This document shows, in pieces, positions 17,985 through 26,837 of a stretch of DNA of 64,000 bases. The position numbers were made by a program, and so were the translations under genes. Below the pieces are notes generated by a model that made no database searches, was not told the origin of the DNA, and saw nothing but the letters and a program-made list of their open reading frames with translations. This stretch comes from Paenibacillus sp. GP183 (lineage in GTDB: Bacteria > Bacillota > Bacilli > Paenibacillales > NBRC-103111), in assembly GCF_900104695.1 (NCBI RefSeq), contig NZ_FNSW01000001.1:2046001-2110000 (forward strand). Direction: 5' to 3'. Positions within the stretch are counted from its first letter, which is position 1, and each line of letters starts with the position of its first letter.

Positions 17985-19649
17985 TTATTTTGTAAAATAC
18001 CAATTTTCGATATCTTTCAGGTTGGATTTTTTCGGATTCATACCTTCCAGTTTGACCGGATAGGCCATTGTATCCGTAGGTGAGTACAGGAACGAATACC
18101 CTTGATCCTCGGCGATCAACGAATCGATTTTAGCAAGCGTTTCTTTCCGTTTGTTGATGTCTAATAATCTTAAGTCTTCGTCGATCAGCTTATCAACTTC
18201 CGGATTGCTATAGTTAGCATGATTGTTACAGCCTGCGCAATTTGAGGAGGTATGCCATGTACCTTTAGGGTTCGGGTCGCCGTTTCGATTCCAACCATAA
18301 ACAGTTGCTTCATATTTGCTGCTGCGGACGTTTTGTGAGTAAGCGGTATTCTCCATCACACGTGGTGTAACGGTAATTCCGACTTTTTTCAGATTTTGCT
18401 GAATCACCGTTGCGATTTTCTGGCGCTCAACGCTTGCTTGGCTGACCAACAGTTCGAATGCTAAGGGCTTCCCGTCTTTCACCAAAACTCCATCGCTTCC
18501 AGGCTTCCAACCGGCATCGGCAAGCATTTGCTTCGCCTTCGCCTCGTTATAATCGAACTTCGGCACTTTGTCTGTATAATTCCAAAATGGCGGAGGAGTC
18601 TGGCTGTTAACAATCACTCCCTGCCCCTCGATGACGTTGCTGATGATGCCTTGACGATCAATAGCCGTAGTGATCGCTTGGCGAACTAATTTGTCCTTGA
18701 AAATCGGGTGATTGTTATTCCAGGCAATAGCCGTGTAGGAGGTGGTGGGAATGCTTTCCTTCAGCTTGATTTTCCCCGATTTTTGTGCGAATTCCTTGAT
18801 CGCTGCAATGTTTTCGCCGGTAACGAGATTGACGTTAATTTCTCCGGTTTGCAGCTGCGCCATCGCAACGTTAGAGCTTGGAATCACTTTAATGGTGACT
18901 TTTTCAATCGAAGGCTTGCCTTTGAAGTACGTTTCGTTGCGGACGAAAGTCAAGTATTGCCCATCCTTCCACTCCACTAGCTTATAGGGTCCGGAGCCAA
19001 CAGGCGACTGCTTGTAGAACGGCGACTTTTCTATCTCTTTGATCGGCACGTCTTTCAGCACATGCTGTGGCACTACCGCATAGGCCAACATACCGTAATA
19101 TCCAGCGAATGGCTCTTTAAACGTAAACTTGACAGTTGTATCATCCACTTTCTCGATTTTTTGCAGCTGCTCGAAGACACTTTTGCGCAAGCCGACATAA
19201 TCCTTGCTAATGGGAATGTTGTAACTGAATACGACGTCGTCAGCTGTTAGCGGATGGCCGTCGGAGAAAGTGATGCCTTTGCGGATTTTAACTGTTAATT
19301 CCTTAGAATCGGAAGAAACCTGAGGCATGCCATCCGCCAGATCCGGCTCTATGTCTTGAAGATCAGTTAATTTGTACAAGCCGTTGAATACGAGCTCCTG
19401 TATCTCAGTCGATACTTGCGACGTAGTCCAGAGCTTCATCCAACCCTGATGTTCGGTCGTGTTGGAGACGATGATTTCGCCGCCGTCGACCTTATCCTTT
19501 TTAGAAGAGGTTGTCCCGGCGGATGGTGCGGACGACTCTTTTTGAGCGGTGTTGCCCCCCGCCCCTGTGCAGCCGGCTAAAATGACGATGGCACCCATCA
19601 TGGACGCAATCACGATGGAAGCAAATTTTCGATACGGTTTGTACGGCAT
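17985..19649 (-). CDS. Peptide ABC transporter substrate-binding lipoprotein (SBP_bac_5)
   Basis: 554 residues with a lipoprotein signal and lipobox ending at Cys27 (ILAGC). Family 5 marks include 'DIEPDLADGMPQVS', 'FSDGHPLTADDVVFSY', 'PVGSGPYKLVEW' and 'RQAITTAIDRQGI'. Such receptors sit on the outer face of the membrane and pass oligopeptides to the DppB/DppC channel encoded next. Starts with ATG behind GAGGGGA. It differs in sequence from the binding protein at the window start. Its gene lies inside the ATPase-receptor-permease-peptidase run. Confidence 0.92.
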   Translation of the reverse strand: MPYKPYRKFASIVIASMMGAIVILAGCTGAGGNTAQKESSAPSAGTTSSKKDKVDGGEIIVSNTTEHQGWMKLWTTSQVSTEIQELVFNGLYKLTDLQDIEPDLADGMPQVSSDSKELTVKIRKGITFSDGHPLTADDVVFSYNIPISKDYVGLRKSVFEQLQKIEKVDDTTVKFTFKEPFAGYYGMLAYAVVPQHVLKDVPIKEIEKSPFYKQSPVGSGPYKLVEWKDGQYLTFVRNETYFKGKPSIEKVTIKVIPSSNVAMAQLQTGEINVNLVTGENIAAIKEFAQKSGKIKLKESIPTTSYTAIAWNNNHPIFKDKLVRQAITTAIDRQGIISNVIEGQGVIVNSQTPPPFWNYTDKVPKFDYNEAKAKQMLADAGWKPGSDGVLVKDGKPLAFELLVSQASVERQKIATVIQQNLKKVGITVTPRVMENTAYSQNVRSSKYEATVYGWNRNGDPNPKGTWHTSSNCAGCNNHANYSNPEVDKLIDEDLRLLDINKRKETLAKIDSLIAEDQGYSFLYSPTDTMAYPVKLEGMNPKKSNLKDIENWYFTK

Positions 19650-19684
19650 TTTTTTTCTGTTCCCCTCTCATTTTTCCTGAATTT

Positions 19685-20641
19685 TTAAACGAAATGGCAC
19701 GAGGCATAATGCCCAGCTTCTGTTTCCTTAAAAGCAGGCCTTTCGATTGAGCAGCGATCAACGGCATGCGGACAGCGCGGATGAAATGGGCAACCCGCAG
19801 GCGGATTGGCTGCACTCGGCACTTCGCCTCGCAGCACCATCCGTTCCCGCTTGAGGTCAACGTCAGGCTCTGGCACGGAGGACAGAAGCGCCTGGGTATA
19901 CGGATGTTTCGGATTTTCGAACAGCTGGTCCCTGCTCGCAGTCTCTACGATACGTCCTAAATACATCACCGCTACGCGGTCTGAAATGTTTCGCACAACG
20001 CTTAGGTTGTGGGAGATGAACATGTAGGAAACTTTCGATTCCTTCTGCAAATCGCCGAGCAGATTGACGATTTGGGCCTGAATGGATACATCCAAAGCGG
20101 ATACGGCTTCATCCGCCACAATGAGCTTCGGCTTTAAGGAGATCGCCCTGGCGATGGCAATACGCTGTCTTTGACCTCCGGAAAACTCGTGAGGATACAA
20201 TCGGACGACATTTCTGCTGAGGCCTACTTTTTCCAGCAATTCTTCCGCTTGCCGCATGGCCTCTGAACGGTTCATTCCTTCTTGAACAATCATCGGTTCG
20301 GCGATAGCGTTCCCAACTGAAATCCTCGGGTTAAGCGAGGCGAATGGATCCTGAAAAACACACTGCAGGTTTTTCCGAAAAGGCCGAAGCTCGCGCTGGC
20401 TCATCGAACCTATGGAGACTCCGTTAAAGAGGATTTCGCCTGCGGTTGGATCCAAGAGCCGTAAAATCAATCGACCCAGCGTCGATTTCCCGCAGCCCGA
20501 TTCGCCTACGATTCCCAGCGTTTCTCCTTCGCGTACGATGAAGTTCACTTCGTCGACGGCCTTGATGGAGCCCTTCTTGAAGCTTTGGTCGATCGGAAAA
20601 TACTTTTTGAGTCCTTTTACTTCCAGAAGTGGAGTGGTCAA
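19685..20641 (-). CDS. Peptide ABC transporter ATP-binding protein, OppF/DppF type
   Basis: 318 residues from a TTG start with GGGGGA eight bases upstream. Walker A GESGCGKST is at 46-54, the signature is in 'EFSGGQRQR', and Walker B is 'LIVADEAVSALD'. The C-terminal oligopeptide-transporter extension with paired cysteines (CPFHPRCPHAVDRC) is typical of OppD/OppF and may hold an iron-sulphur centre or zinc. It works with the OppD-type subunit encoded 23 bases upstream. Confidence 0.93.
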   Translation of the reverse strand: MTTPLLEVKGLKKYFPIDQSFKKGSIKAVDEVNFIVREGETLGIVGESGCGKSTLGRLILRLLDPTAGEILFNGVSIGSMSQRELRPFRKNLQCVFQDPFASLNPRISVGNAIAEPMIVQEGMNRSEAMRQAEELLEKVGLSRNVVRLYPHEFSGGQRQRIAIARAISLKPKLIVADEAVSALDVSIQAQIVNLLGDLQKESKVSYMFISHNLSVVRNISDRVAVMYLGRIVETASRDQLFENPKHPYTQALLSSVPEPDVDLKRERMVLRGEVPSAANPPAGCPFHPRCPHAVDRCSIERPAFKETEAGHYASCHFV

Positions 20642-20663
20642 GCCGATTATCCCCCTTTACTAG

Positions 20664-21626
20664 CTATACAAGAATGCAGCGGACTTTATGGCCGGGGCGA
20701 TATTCCCTAAGCTCTGGCACTTTCTCGCGGCATTCCGCCGTTGCCATCGGACAGCGATCCATGAATCGGCAGCCTTCCGGATAGTGTCCGGCAGGAGGTA
20801 CCGTACCTGAGATCGGGCTTAGCTTCTCAATCTTTCCATGCATACGCGGGGTAGAGTTCAGCAAGCCCTTCGTATACGGATGAATCGGCGATGTGAACAA
20901 TGTCCGAACGTCGGTAGTTTCCACAATCTGTCCGGCATACATGACGATCACACGGGTCGCCATCTCGGCCACCACTCCGAGGTCATGCGTAATAAAGAGA
21001 ACGGACATATCGGATTCTCTCAGCAATTGCCGAATCAGATCGAGTACCTGGGCTTGAATCGTCACATCAAGCGCGGTCGTCGGCTCGTCGGCGATGAGCA
21101 AATCCGGCTTGCATGACATGGCCATGGCCAGCATGATCCGCTGCCGCATGCCGCCGGACAATCGATGCGGGAATTCCTTCCGAATTCGCTTCGGCTCGGG
21201 GAATCCGACCCGGCGAAGCCATTCGTCCGCAATGGTGACTGCCTCAGTTTTCGAAACTTTCAAATGACGGACGATCGATTCGGTCAACTGCAAGCCGATC
21301 GTCAGCACCGGGTTCAGCGAGGTCATTGGCTCCTGAAAGATCATCGCGATTTGCCGTCCGCGGATCTGCGACATTTCCCGGTAATTGAGTCCGACCAGAT
21401 TACGCCCCCGAAACCGGATTTCACCTTTGGAGATTTCCCCCGTTTTAGGCAATAGCTGCATGATGGACAGCGACGTCATACTCTTGCCGCAGCCCGATTC
21501 GCCAACCAGCGCCACTACTTCTTTTGGCCCAATCTCGAAGTTGATGACGTCTACTATGGTTGTTACCTTCTGTTTGTCTCTAATTACCGTTTTGAGATCT
21601 TTTACTTCCAAGATCGCTTCAGCCAT
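20664..21626 (-). CDS. Peptide ABC transporter ATP-binding protein, OppD/DppD type
   Basis: 320 residues. Walker A GESGCGKSM is at 42-50, the signature is in 'RLSGGMRQR', and Walker B is 'LLIADEPTTALD'. The C-terminal cysteine-bearing extension (CRFMDRCPMATAEC) marks an Opp/Dpp ATPase. 'FQEPMTSLNPVLTIG' is characteristic of the OppD branch. It lies 49 bases after the S9 peptidase gene and before OppF. Confidence 0.93.
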   Translation of the reverse strand: MAEAILEVKDLKTVIRDKQKVTTIVDVINFEIGPKEVVALVGESGCGKSMTSLSIMQLLPKTGEISKGEIRFRGRNLVGLNYREMSQIRGRQIAMIFQEPMTSLNPVLTIGLQLTESIVRHLKVSKTEAVTIADEWLRRVGFPEPKRIRKEFPHRLSGGMRQRIMLAMAMSCKPDLLIADEPTTALDVTIQAQVLDLIRQLLRESDMSVLFITHDLGVVAEMATRVIVMYAGQIVETTDVRTLFTSPIHPYTKGLLNSTPRMHGKIEKLSPISGTVPPAGHYPEGCRFMDRCPMATAECREKVPELREYRPGHKVRCILV

Positions 21627-21674
21627 GTGCTCACCTTCACTTTATGGAGATTCGCCGAGTCCTAATATTAAAGC

Positions 21675-23474
21675 TTAAAGCTCCAAATGCTGCCGAAAAA
21701 ATTGCGCGACTTTCTCGTTCATCAGGATGTGATTCTCGAGCTTTTCTGTCTTATGCCCCTCGTCGTCGAAGACAATCAACTCAGCTTGCTGCCCTCTTGC
21801 TATCATATCTGCATACATCTGTTCGGATTCGCTAACCGGCACGCGAGTATCGTTTCTACCATGAAAGATTAGCAAGGGAGCTTTAATGTTATGAGACAGA
21901 TTCAATGGAGCGATCTCTTCAAAGAAGTCCGAATCGTCCGCCAAAGTGCCGTACTCCATCTCCCTTAGCTTCCTGCGCCAAAGTCCGGTATTTTCCAGAA
22001 ACGTGCGGAAATGCGAAATGCCGACAATGTCTACGCCTGCCGCCCACAAATCGGGATATTGGGTCAACGCAGCGAGCACCATGAATCCGCCATAGCTTCT
22101 GCCGATAATACCGATTTTCTCGCTATCCACAGCATCGATTCCGGCTATGTCTTTGACCAGCCAGGCCAGATCTGCAACGGAGTCCAGTCTTTTTCTTCCG
22201 TTATCCAAGTTCATATATTCATTGCCGTACCCTGAGCTTCCCCGAACGTTGGGTACGAATACGGCAAAACCTTGTCCGGCCAAGTACTGAACGACCGCAT
22301 TGAATTCATATTTGGCTTGCGATTCGGGACCGCCATGCACATAGACAACAGCAGGCGATTTCTTCGCTTCCTGCTTATAATAAAAATAAGGAACCTTGAG
22401 CCCGTCAAACGAAGAAAAGGTGCGCAATTCCGGCTCTCGCCAAGACGGATCATCTCCTTCTGTCCGGCCGAAATGAGTAAGCCTTTCCAGGGAATGGGTT
22501 TCCACGCCGTAGCGGAATATATCCCCCGGTAAAACTGGACTCTTCAGAGTGAAAATCAGCTGCCTTTCATTAAACCATGCGATCGAGTCGATCACGCCTT
22601 GCGGAATTTCTGCGATTACATCGGATTGTCCGGTTGTCACGTCGTATATGTGAAGGATTGAAATACCGCCTTCGTTAACCGTATAAGCGATCGTGGTTTC
22701 GTCGGGAGACAGCTTGGCTTCCTCGATATCCCATTTGGGGAAATGCGCCAGTTTGGTCAGCTCACACCTCAAAGTAAAACGATATAAAGCCATTGTGTTC
22801 TCCGCAGCGTCGGACAATAAATACCCCAAGCTTCCATCCTTCACTATCTGCACGGACTCATAACGGCTCAGAGCTTCAAACCCGATCCTTGTCGTACCGC
22901 CGGAATTCAAATCCAGAACATATAACCTTTGCAAATGACTGCCTTCCCGACATTTGATCAGCAGGCTGTTGCCGTCCGGCAGCCAGCGTTCGGGATCGCA
23001 TCTGCCTTCGAACCGGTAGACGACTTCGGTTTGTTTTGTCTCTACATCTTGCACGAACACATCGAAATATGCGGGATTCCTGCGATTGCTGGACCAGGCA
23101 ATTTTCTTCCCGCAGGGGGACCAACCTCCCAAGTAATGAAAATACTCCGGGGCTATCATCAATTCTTCAACCGCTCGAGTTTCATTATCGATCAGATAAA
23201 GCTGCTGCTTTTCGTTTCCCTTGTAGTCCATGCCGATGACGATTTTATCTCCGTTTGGAGAATGACTGACATCCATCACCGAGTCGGGCATAACGTTGAA
23301 TTGTTCACTGCGAGATTCGGCTGCATCCCAGTACCAAAGCTGAGGAATTCCGGTTTTTTTCGATAAGAATGTTACCTGTTCCTTGTGCGGAACAACCTTC
23401 GGAGAATAGGCGGAGCCAATGTCAAGATAAGCTTTAAAAGAATGAATTATTTCTGTCACGTCTCTAATTGTCAT
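21675..23474 (-). CDS. S9 family peptidase (acylaminoacyl/prolyl oligopeptidase type)
   Basis: 599 residues from ATG with AAAGGAGGG upstream. Residues ~20-330 form repeated beta-propeller blades (repeated 'SP.G..I' segments such as 'SHSPNGDKIVIGMDYKG'). The C-terminal alpha/beta hydrolase holds the triad Ser460 (GRSYGG), Asp542 (GRNDTRVP) and His574 (DDEGHKT). There is no signal peptide, so it acts in the cytoplasm, cutting short peptides or N-acyl peptides. It is the first gene of the peptide run. The control region upstream carries two sigma-54-type promoters. Confidence 0.9.
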   Translation of the reverse strand: MTIRDVTEIIHSFKAYLDIGSAYSPKVVPHKEQVTFLSKKTGIPQLWYWDAAESRSEQFNVMPDSVMDVSHSPNGDKIVIGMDYKGNEKQQLYLIDNETRAVEELMIAPEYFHYLGGWSPCGKKIAWSSNRRNPAYFDVFVQDVETKQTEVVYRFEGRCDPERWLPDGNSLLIKCREGSHLQRLYVLDLNSGGTTRIGFEALSRYESVQIVKDGSLGYLLSDAAENTMALYRFTLRCELTKLAHFPKWDIEEAKLSPDETTIAYTVNEGGISILHIYDVTTGQSDVIAEIPQGVIDSIAWFNERQLIFTLKSPVLPGDIFRYGVETHSLERLTHFGRTEGDDPSWREPELRTFSSFDGLKVPYFYYKQEAKKSPAVVYVHGGPESQAKYEFNAVVQYLAGQGFAVFVPNVRGSSGYGNEYMNLDNGRKRLDSVADLAWLVKDIAGIDAVDSEKIGIIGRSYGGFMVLAALTQYPDLWAAGVDIVGISHFRTFLENTGLWRRKLREMEYGTLADDSDFFEEIAPLNLSHNIKAPLLIFHGRNDTRVPVSESEQMYADMIARGQQAELIVFDDEGHKTEKLENHILMNEKVAQFFRQHLEL

Positions 23475-23513
23475 CTGTTTTCCCTCCTTTTGAAAAGAAT
23501 TATATAAAGATCA

Positions 23514-23529
23514 AGCAATTTTCATGCCA
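23514..23529 (-). promoter_or_regulatory. Proximal sigma-54-type promoter of the peptide operon
   Basis: On the minus strand the sequence is TGGCATGAAAATTGCT. It matches the TGGCACR-N4-TTGCW consensus at all positions but one (T for C). Transcription would start about 12 bases after the GC of the -12 box, near 23503. That leaves a ~28-base leader with the AAAGGAGGG site before the ATG at 23474, a natural arrangement. Confidence 0.65.
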
Positions 23530-23743
23530 ATACTCAGGAAATCCTGTTTTATAGGCTTTGGAGAAGATCAACTTTATTTTTGCATCGACTCATAGTTTAA
23601 TGAATATTCTGACTTTAATTCGGATGACATAGCCCAAGTGAAGGCGCGGGAGTATGAATTCTTCATTGCTTCAGTTCCAACTCCATCATAAATGGACATT
23701 CAATGGCAATTTTGTTTACATAAAAATTTGATAATTAATTCGA

Positions 23744-23759
23744 GCAATATTCGTGCCAA
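23744..23759 (-). promoter_or_regulatory. Distal sigma-54-type promoter of the peptide operon
   Basis: On the minus strand the sequence is TGGCACGAATATTGCT, a complete match to the sigma-54 (SigL) consensus TGGCACR-N4-TTGCW. It lies 270 bp upstream of the S9 peptidase start. Such promoters need an enhancer-binding ATPase; none is encoded in this window. Confidence 0.7.
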
Positions 23760-23871
23760 TTATTATATTTTCGTTGTTCTTACACGTTTTGAGTACAATA
23801 ATATTAGTGGAAATGTGTTAATTGGTTTTCAGGGTAACCTATTCTTGAATTTATAACTCTATGTACAACAG

Positions 23872-23888
23872 TAAAATGTCACATTTTA
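23872..23888. promoter_or_regulatory. Candidate enhancer (UAS) palindrome upstream of the sigma-54 promoters
   Basis: TAAAATGTCACATTTTA is a perfect palindrome with 8-base arms around one C. Its centre is about 123 bp upstream of the distal -24 element, the distance usual for enhancer-binding activators. The remainder of 23475-24014 shows no gene. Confidence 0.5.
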
Positions 23889-23955
23889 TTCCATATTACA
23901 TGCATAATTTTTACATGTCTAGATACTTTTTCACACAATCCAATCAATCGGAGAG

Positions 23956-23985
23956 AAAAAAGCCATGGAACTTATCGTCCATGGC
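23956..23985 (-). terminator. Rho-independent terminator after the acetamidase/formamidase gene
   Basis: GCCATGGA at 23962-23969 pairs perfectly with TCCATGGC at 23978-23985. On the minus strand the stem is followed by six T residues. It isolates the peptide-operon control region from upstream transcription. Confidence 0.8.
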
Positions 23986-24014
23986 ATAGTTGTTGGTCTA
24001 ATTTCCTTCTTCTT

Positions 24015-24920
24015 TTATAACATGGATAATACGGCTTTTGGAACTTTACACACGACGCTGTATGCGGGATTGAATACATTAGCTACCTCGTACTCAACAG
24101 CCTGGCCCATAAGGAGGCTTGCTTCCGAATCCGTTAAGCCGTAATCTTCCTTAAGCAAAGACAGCATTTCCGTCGTTGCATGCTGCAGCGCTTGGTCCAG
24201 CGGCCTGGCGTTGCCGATGCAAAACAAATGTGTTTCGGATTCGCCTCTCGGCCACCCGATTGTTTTTCCTTTCAGCACCCGAACCGTGAAACGGACATCC
24301 AAGGAAATTTCCACACCGGTACCCACAATTTCCCCGCAGCCTTGAACGGCATGCCCATCCCCAAGATGAAAAAGCGCTCCTTCCGATAAAACCGGAAAAT
24401 AGACAGTAACACCGGATACAAGTCCTTTATAGTCCATATTTCCGCCGTATACACCGCTCGTAGCCGTTGAAATGGCCTGTCCCCTGGAAGGCGCCACCCC
24501 AAAGCATCCCAGAAATGGACTTGCCTTCAGCTTCAAATTGACCAGACCGGAAGTGGGCTTCTCCAGAAAAACCAAATCTTCCTGAACAGACCACCGAGTT
24601 ATTTCGGATGGCGGTAAAGCAGCGGCAGCCGTGGGATCGACGACGTTCGGCGCTAATACGCTGGACGTCCAACCCCAGCCCCGGTTGGGGGTCATCGACT
24701 CTAGCTGAATAGCAAGCGTATCTCCAGGCTGTGCGCCTTCCACATAGAATGGCCCTGTCATCGGATTGCCTCGTCCGGCCACGCTTTCCCCACTGTGATC
24801 CCAGCCTCTTGCATCAACTGTGTTTGTCACGACGGTATCCCCATCGGCAATTTTAAGCACGGGTTGATGTCCACCTATTGTGTTGTAGTAAATTTCGGGT
24901 TGAAAATGGTGTACTGTCAT
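24015..24920 (-). CDS. Acetamidase/formamidase family protein
   Basis: 301 residues from ATG behind AGGAGGAGG. Family marks of FmdA/AmdA are present: 'NTVDARGWDHSGE' near the start, 'GNPMTGPFYVEGAQPGDTL', 'GDGHAVQGCGEIVGTGVE' and a late 'NPAYSVVCKVPK'. These cytoplasmic amidohydrolases free ammonia from short amides such as formamide or acetamide. It has its own terminator and probably its own promoter in the ~80 bp upstream, so it is a single-gene unit. An ammonia-scavenging role next to a peptide cluster is plausible but inferred. Confidence 0.9.
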   Translation of the reverse strand: MTVHHFQPEIYYNTIGGHQPVLKIADGDTVVTNTVDARGWDHSGESVAGRGNPMTGPFYVEGAQPGDTLAIQLESMTPNRGWGWTSSVLAPNVVDPTAAAALPPSEITRWSVQEDLVFLEKPTSGLVNLKLKASPFLGCFGVAPSRGQAISTATSGVYGGNMDYKGLVSGVTVYFPVLSEGALFHLGDGHAVQGCGEIVGTGVEISLDVRFTVRVLKGKTIGWPRGESETHLFCIGNARPLDQALQHATTEMLSLLKEDYGLTDSEASLLMGQAVEYEVANVFNPAYSVVCKVPKAVLSML

Positions 24921-25048
24921 TATTCATCCTCCTCCTAAAATCTTTTTATTCCAGTATAAACGAAGTTCCTATGAATTAGCACTTAAAAAATCATGCTTAT
25001 TTAAAATAGTCTTCTGAAATCCATTACTATCATCCAAATAAAAAAACA

Positions 25049-25356
25049 TTCCAAAAATTTGGAAGGTTCAGATTGTCGAGTAACCCAACTCTTCAAGAGA
25101 GAGAGTCGCTGGAAGGATGAAAAACATCTTTCCAGCACGGGATTTCTTTTTTCAGAATGCTGGAAGACTGAAAAACAATCTTCCAGAGCCAATAAAAGGC
25201 TTGCTGGACCATATTCGGTCGCTGGAACGATGGAAAACATCTTTCCAGCGTCGATTTTCGTTTTCCAGAATGCTGGAAGGCTGAAAAACATCCTTCCAGA
25301 AAAATAGAAAGACCGTTGAGACTTTCTCGACGATCTGACCTTCCAAAAATTTGGAA
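25049..25356. repeat. 308-bp non-coding element: terminal inverted repeats enclosing two tandem ~82-bp units of paired hairpins
   Basis: The left arm (25049-25080) and right arm (25326-25356) are inverted copies matching at about 30 of 32 positions. Each contains the palindrome TTCCAAAAATTTGGAA. Between them lie two direct repeats, 25106-25185 and 25219-25300. Each unit holds two hairpins whose arms begin GCTGGAA and end TTCCAGC (25108-25136, about 25160-25184, 25221-25249, about 25272-25299). Reading frames across it translate only the repeat and have no ribosome site. It looks like a MITE/REPIN-type mobile element or a structured RNA. Confidence 0.72.
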
Positions 25357-25370
25357 AGTTCATCTTTGTT

Positions 25371-26837
25371 TTAACAACCTGAAATGTATGCTGTCCCGTT
25401 AACGTTAATCACAGTTAAGCCTTGTGAGTCTTTAGGACCGTTGTCCACTCTAATTTTCGAAACTTCCGAAACTTCATGCTCCTTAAGATCCTCTGTCAGC
25501 TCCGGCCGGAATGCTTCGGCAAGCACTCTGCCGTCGAAGCCTGATTCCGTACGAAGACCGATCAAATGGCACACCGTCGGTGCGATATCGACGATGCCGC
25601 AGGGTATGTCAGAAACGTGGCCTTGCTTGAAGCTGCCGCCGACGCCCAAACAAAAGCAATGTATATCGTAAGGACTCATTGTGCCGTGCGTGGAACGAAT
25701 CGGTGAAGAAGTGAGCGCCTGAATCATACCGGGTACGCCGAATTCATTCAATTCGCTATCCCATTTCGGTTGGATCGCAAGAAGCGGAGCGCGGCTGTGC
25801 TTGATTGGTCCGAGCAGATGCTCAAGCGGCAGCACGCCCGGCAAATCCTGATATTTCGAAGGTCCTGCAAACACTAGACTGCACCATTCTTGAGCCTGCA
25901 GCCATTCGACAATGGCGGCGACATCCTGATCCGACGGCTCTTTCCCTTCGGGAGCATGCAAGTAATTGCCAGTTGTGATAAAGCCGGACTGCAGTCCCAA
26001 TGCCTCGATGGCTGTTTGCAGATGTCCTTGAAGAGAGCCCTGCGCTTGCACCGTGGAATGCCCATGATCGCTTATCAGCAAGATGTTCAGCTGTTCGCCC
26101 AGGCCTTGTTCTTCGATGGCTTTGAGCACCTCAGACACACAATAGTCGACCAATTGCAGTGCTTCTTTGTTTTCCGGGGACCCGATTCCATAGTCATGCT
26201 GGCTCATGTCAGGCTCGGACAACCATAACACCATGACTTGATTATTCGGGTTTTTCAAATGAATATCGGTCAGCGCCCGTGTAGCCCAAAGTGCGCGCTC
26301 CTTCTTCACTTTGCTTTGTTCTTCGGGAACGCCGCCCAATTGGGTATGCAGCTGTTCAAGCTCACCAACTCCATACCAGGAGGACGGATTCACGACCAGT
26401 TCAGGGTGATTCAAGTTCCACAAGAGCGATGCACCTGGCGAGCTAGAAGCAGCAACAGCGAGACATGTTCCATGCTCGTGCAGACGATCGCCCAAGGTCG
26501 GACGCAGAATGAACGGCTCTGACTTCATCTGGCTGTAAGACAACAGGTGCTTGTCGTTTCCGGTTTGAACAAATCCGTCTTCACCGAAGCCAGGCACGTA
26601 TTTCAAATTGCTGACAACGCCATGACGTCCGGGATAAACCCCAGTCGTCAAGGTTGTCATACTGACCCTTGTTTCCGACGGATATGCGGCATGAAAAGAG
26701 GTGAACAACGTACCGCTTTCCATCAGCTTCGCATAAGTCGGCATAAGCTCAAGGTCGACACTGTCCGGTCGCAAGCCGTCCGTCCCGATAATCAGCACAC
26801 GACGGTTCGCTGAATGGCTCTCAGCTTTAGACACCAT
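25371..26837 (-). CDS. Alkaline-phosphatase-superfamily phosphodiesterase/nucleotide pyrophosphatase
   Basis: 488 residues from ATG behind GGAGG. Type I phosphodiesterase/NPP marks: metal ligand Asp20 (IIGTDGLRPD), nucleophile Thr56 (YPSETRVS), 'TTGVYPGRHGVVSN', 'EPDMSQHDYG' with Asp/His ligands, 'LISDHGHS', and a late 'STHGTMSPYDIH'. There is no signal peptide, so it probably acts on an imported phosphodiester, pyrophosphate or phosphonate ester. Its start overlaps the end of the ComB-family gene by 11 bases, showing translational coupling. It closes an operon that starts with a Ugp-like ABC transporter. Confidence 0.87.
   Translation of the reverse strand: MVSKAESHSANRRVLIIGTDGLRPDSVDLELMPTYAKLMESGTLFTSFHAAYPSETRVSMTTLTTGVYPGRHGVVSNLKYVPGFGEDGFVQTGNDKHLLSYSQMKSEPFILRPTLGDRLHEHGTCLAVAASSSPGASLLWNLNHPELVVNPSSWYGVGELEQLHTQLGGVPEEQSKVKKERALWATRALTDIHLKNPNNQVMVLWLSEPDMSQHDYGIGSPENKEALQLVDYCVSEVLKAIEEQGLGEQLNILLISDHGHSTVQAQGSLQGHLQTAIEALGLQSGFITTGNYLHAPEGKEPSDQDVAAIVEWLQAQEWCSLVFAGPSKYQDLPGVLPLEHLLGPIKHSRAPLLAIQPKWDSELNEFGVPGMIQALTSSPIRSTHGTMSPYDIHCFCLGVGGSFKQGHVSDIPCGIVDIAPTVCHLIGLRTESGFDGRVLAEAFRPELTEDLKEHEVSEVSKIRVDNGPKDSQGLTVINVNGTAYISGC

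Noticed and set aside
25106-25300. Possible CRISPR array
   Set aside because: Only two ~82-bp units, each made of diverged hairpins, with no regular spacers and no cas genes in the window.
25001-25363. Overlapping reading frames of 82 and 120 residues over the hairpin element
   Set aside because: They translate the repeated hairpins in both directions, lack ribosome sites and resemble nothing; the DNA symmetry explains them.
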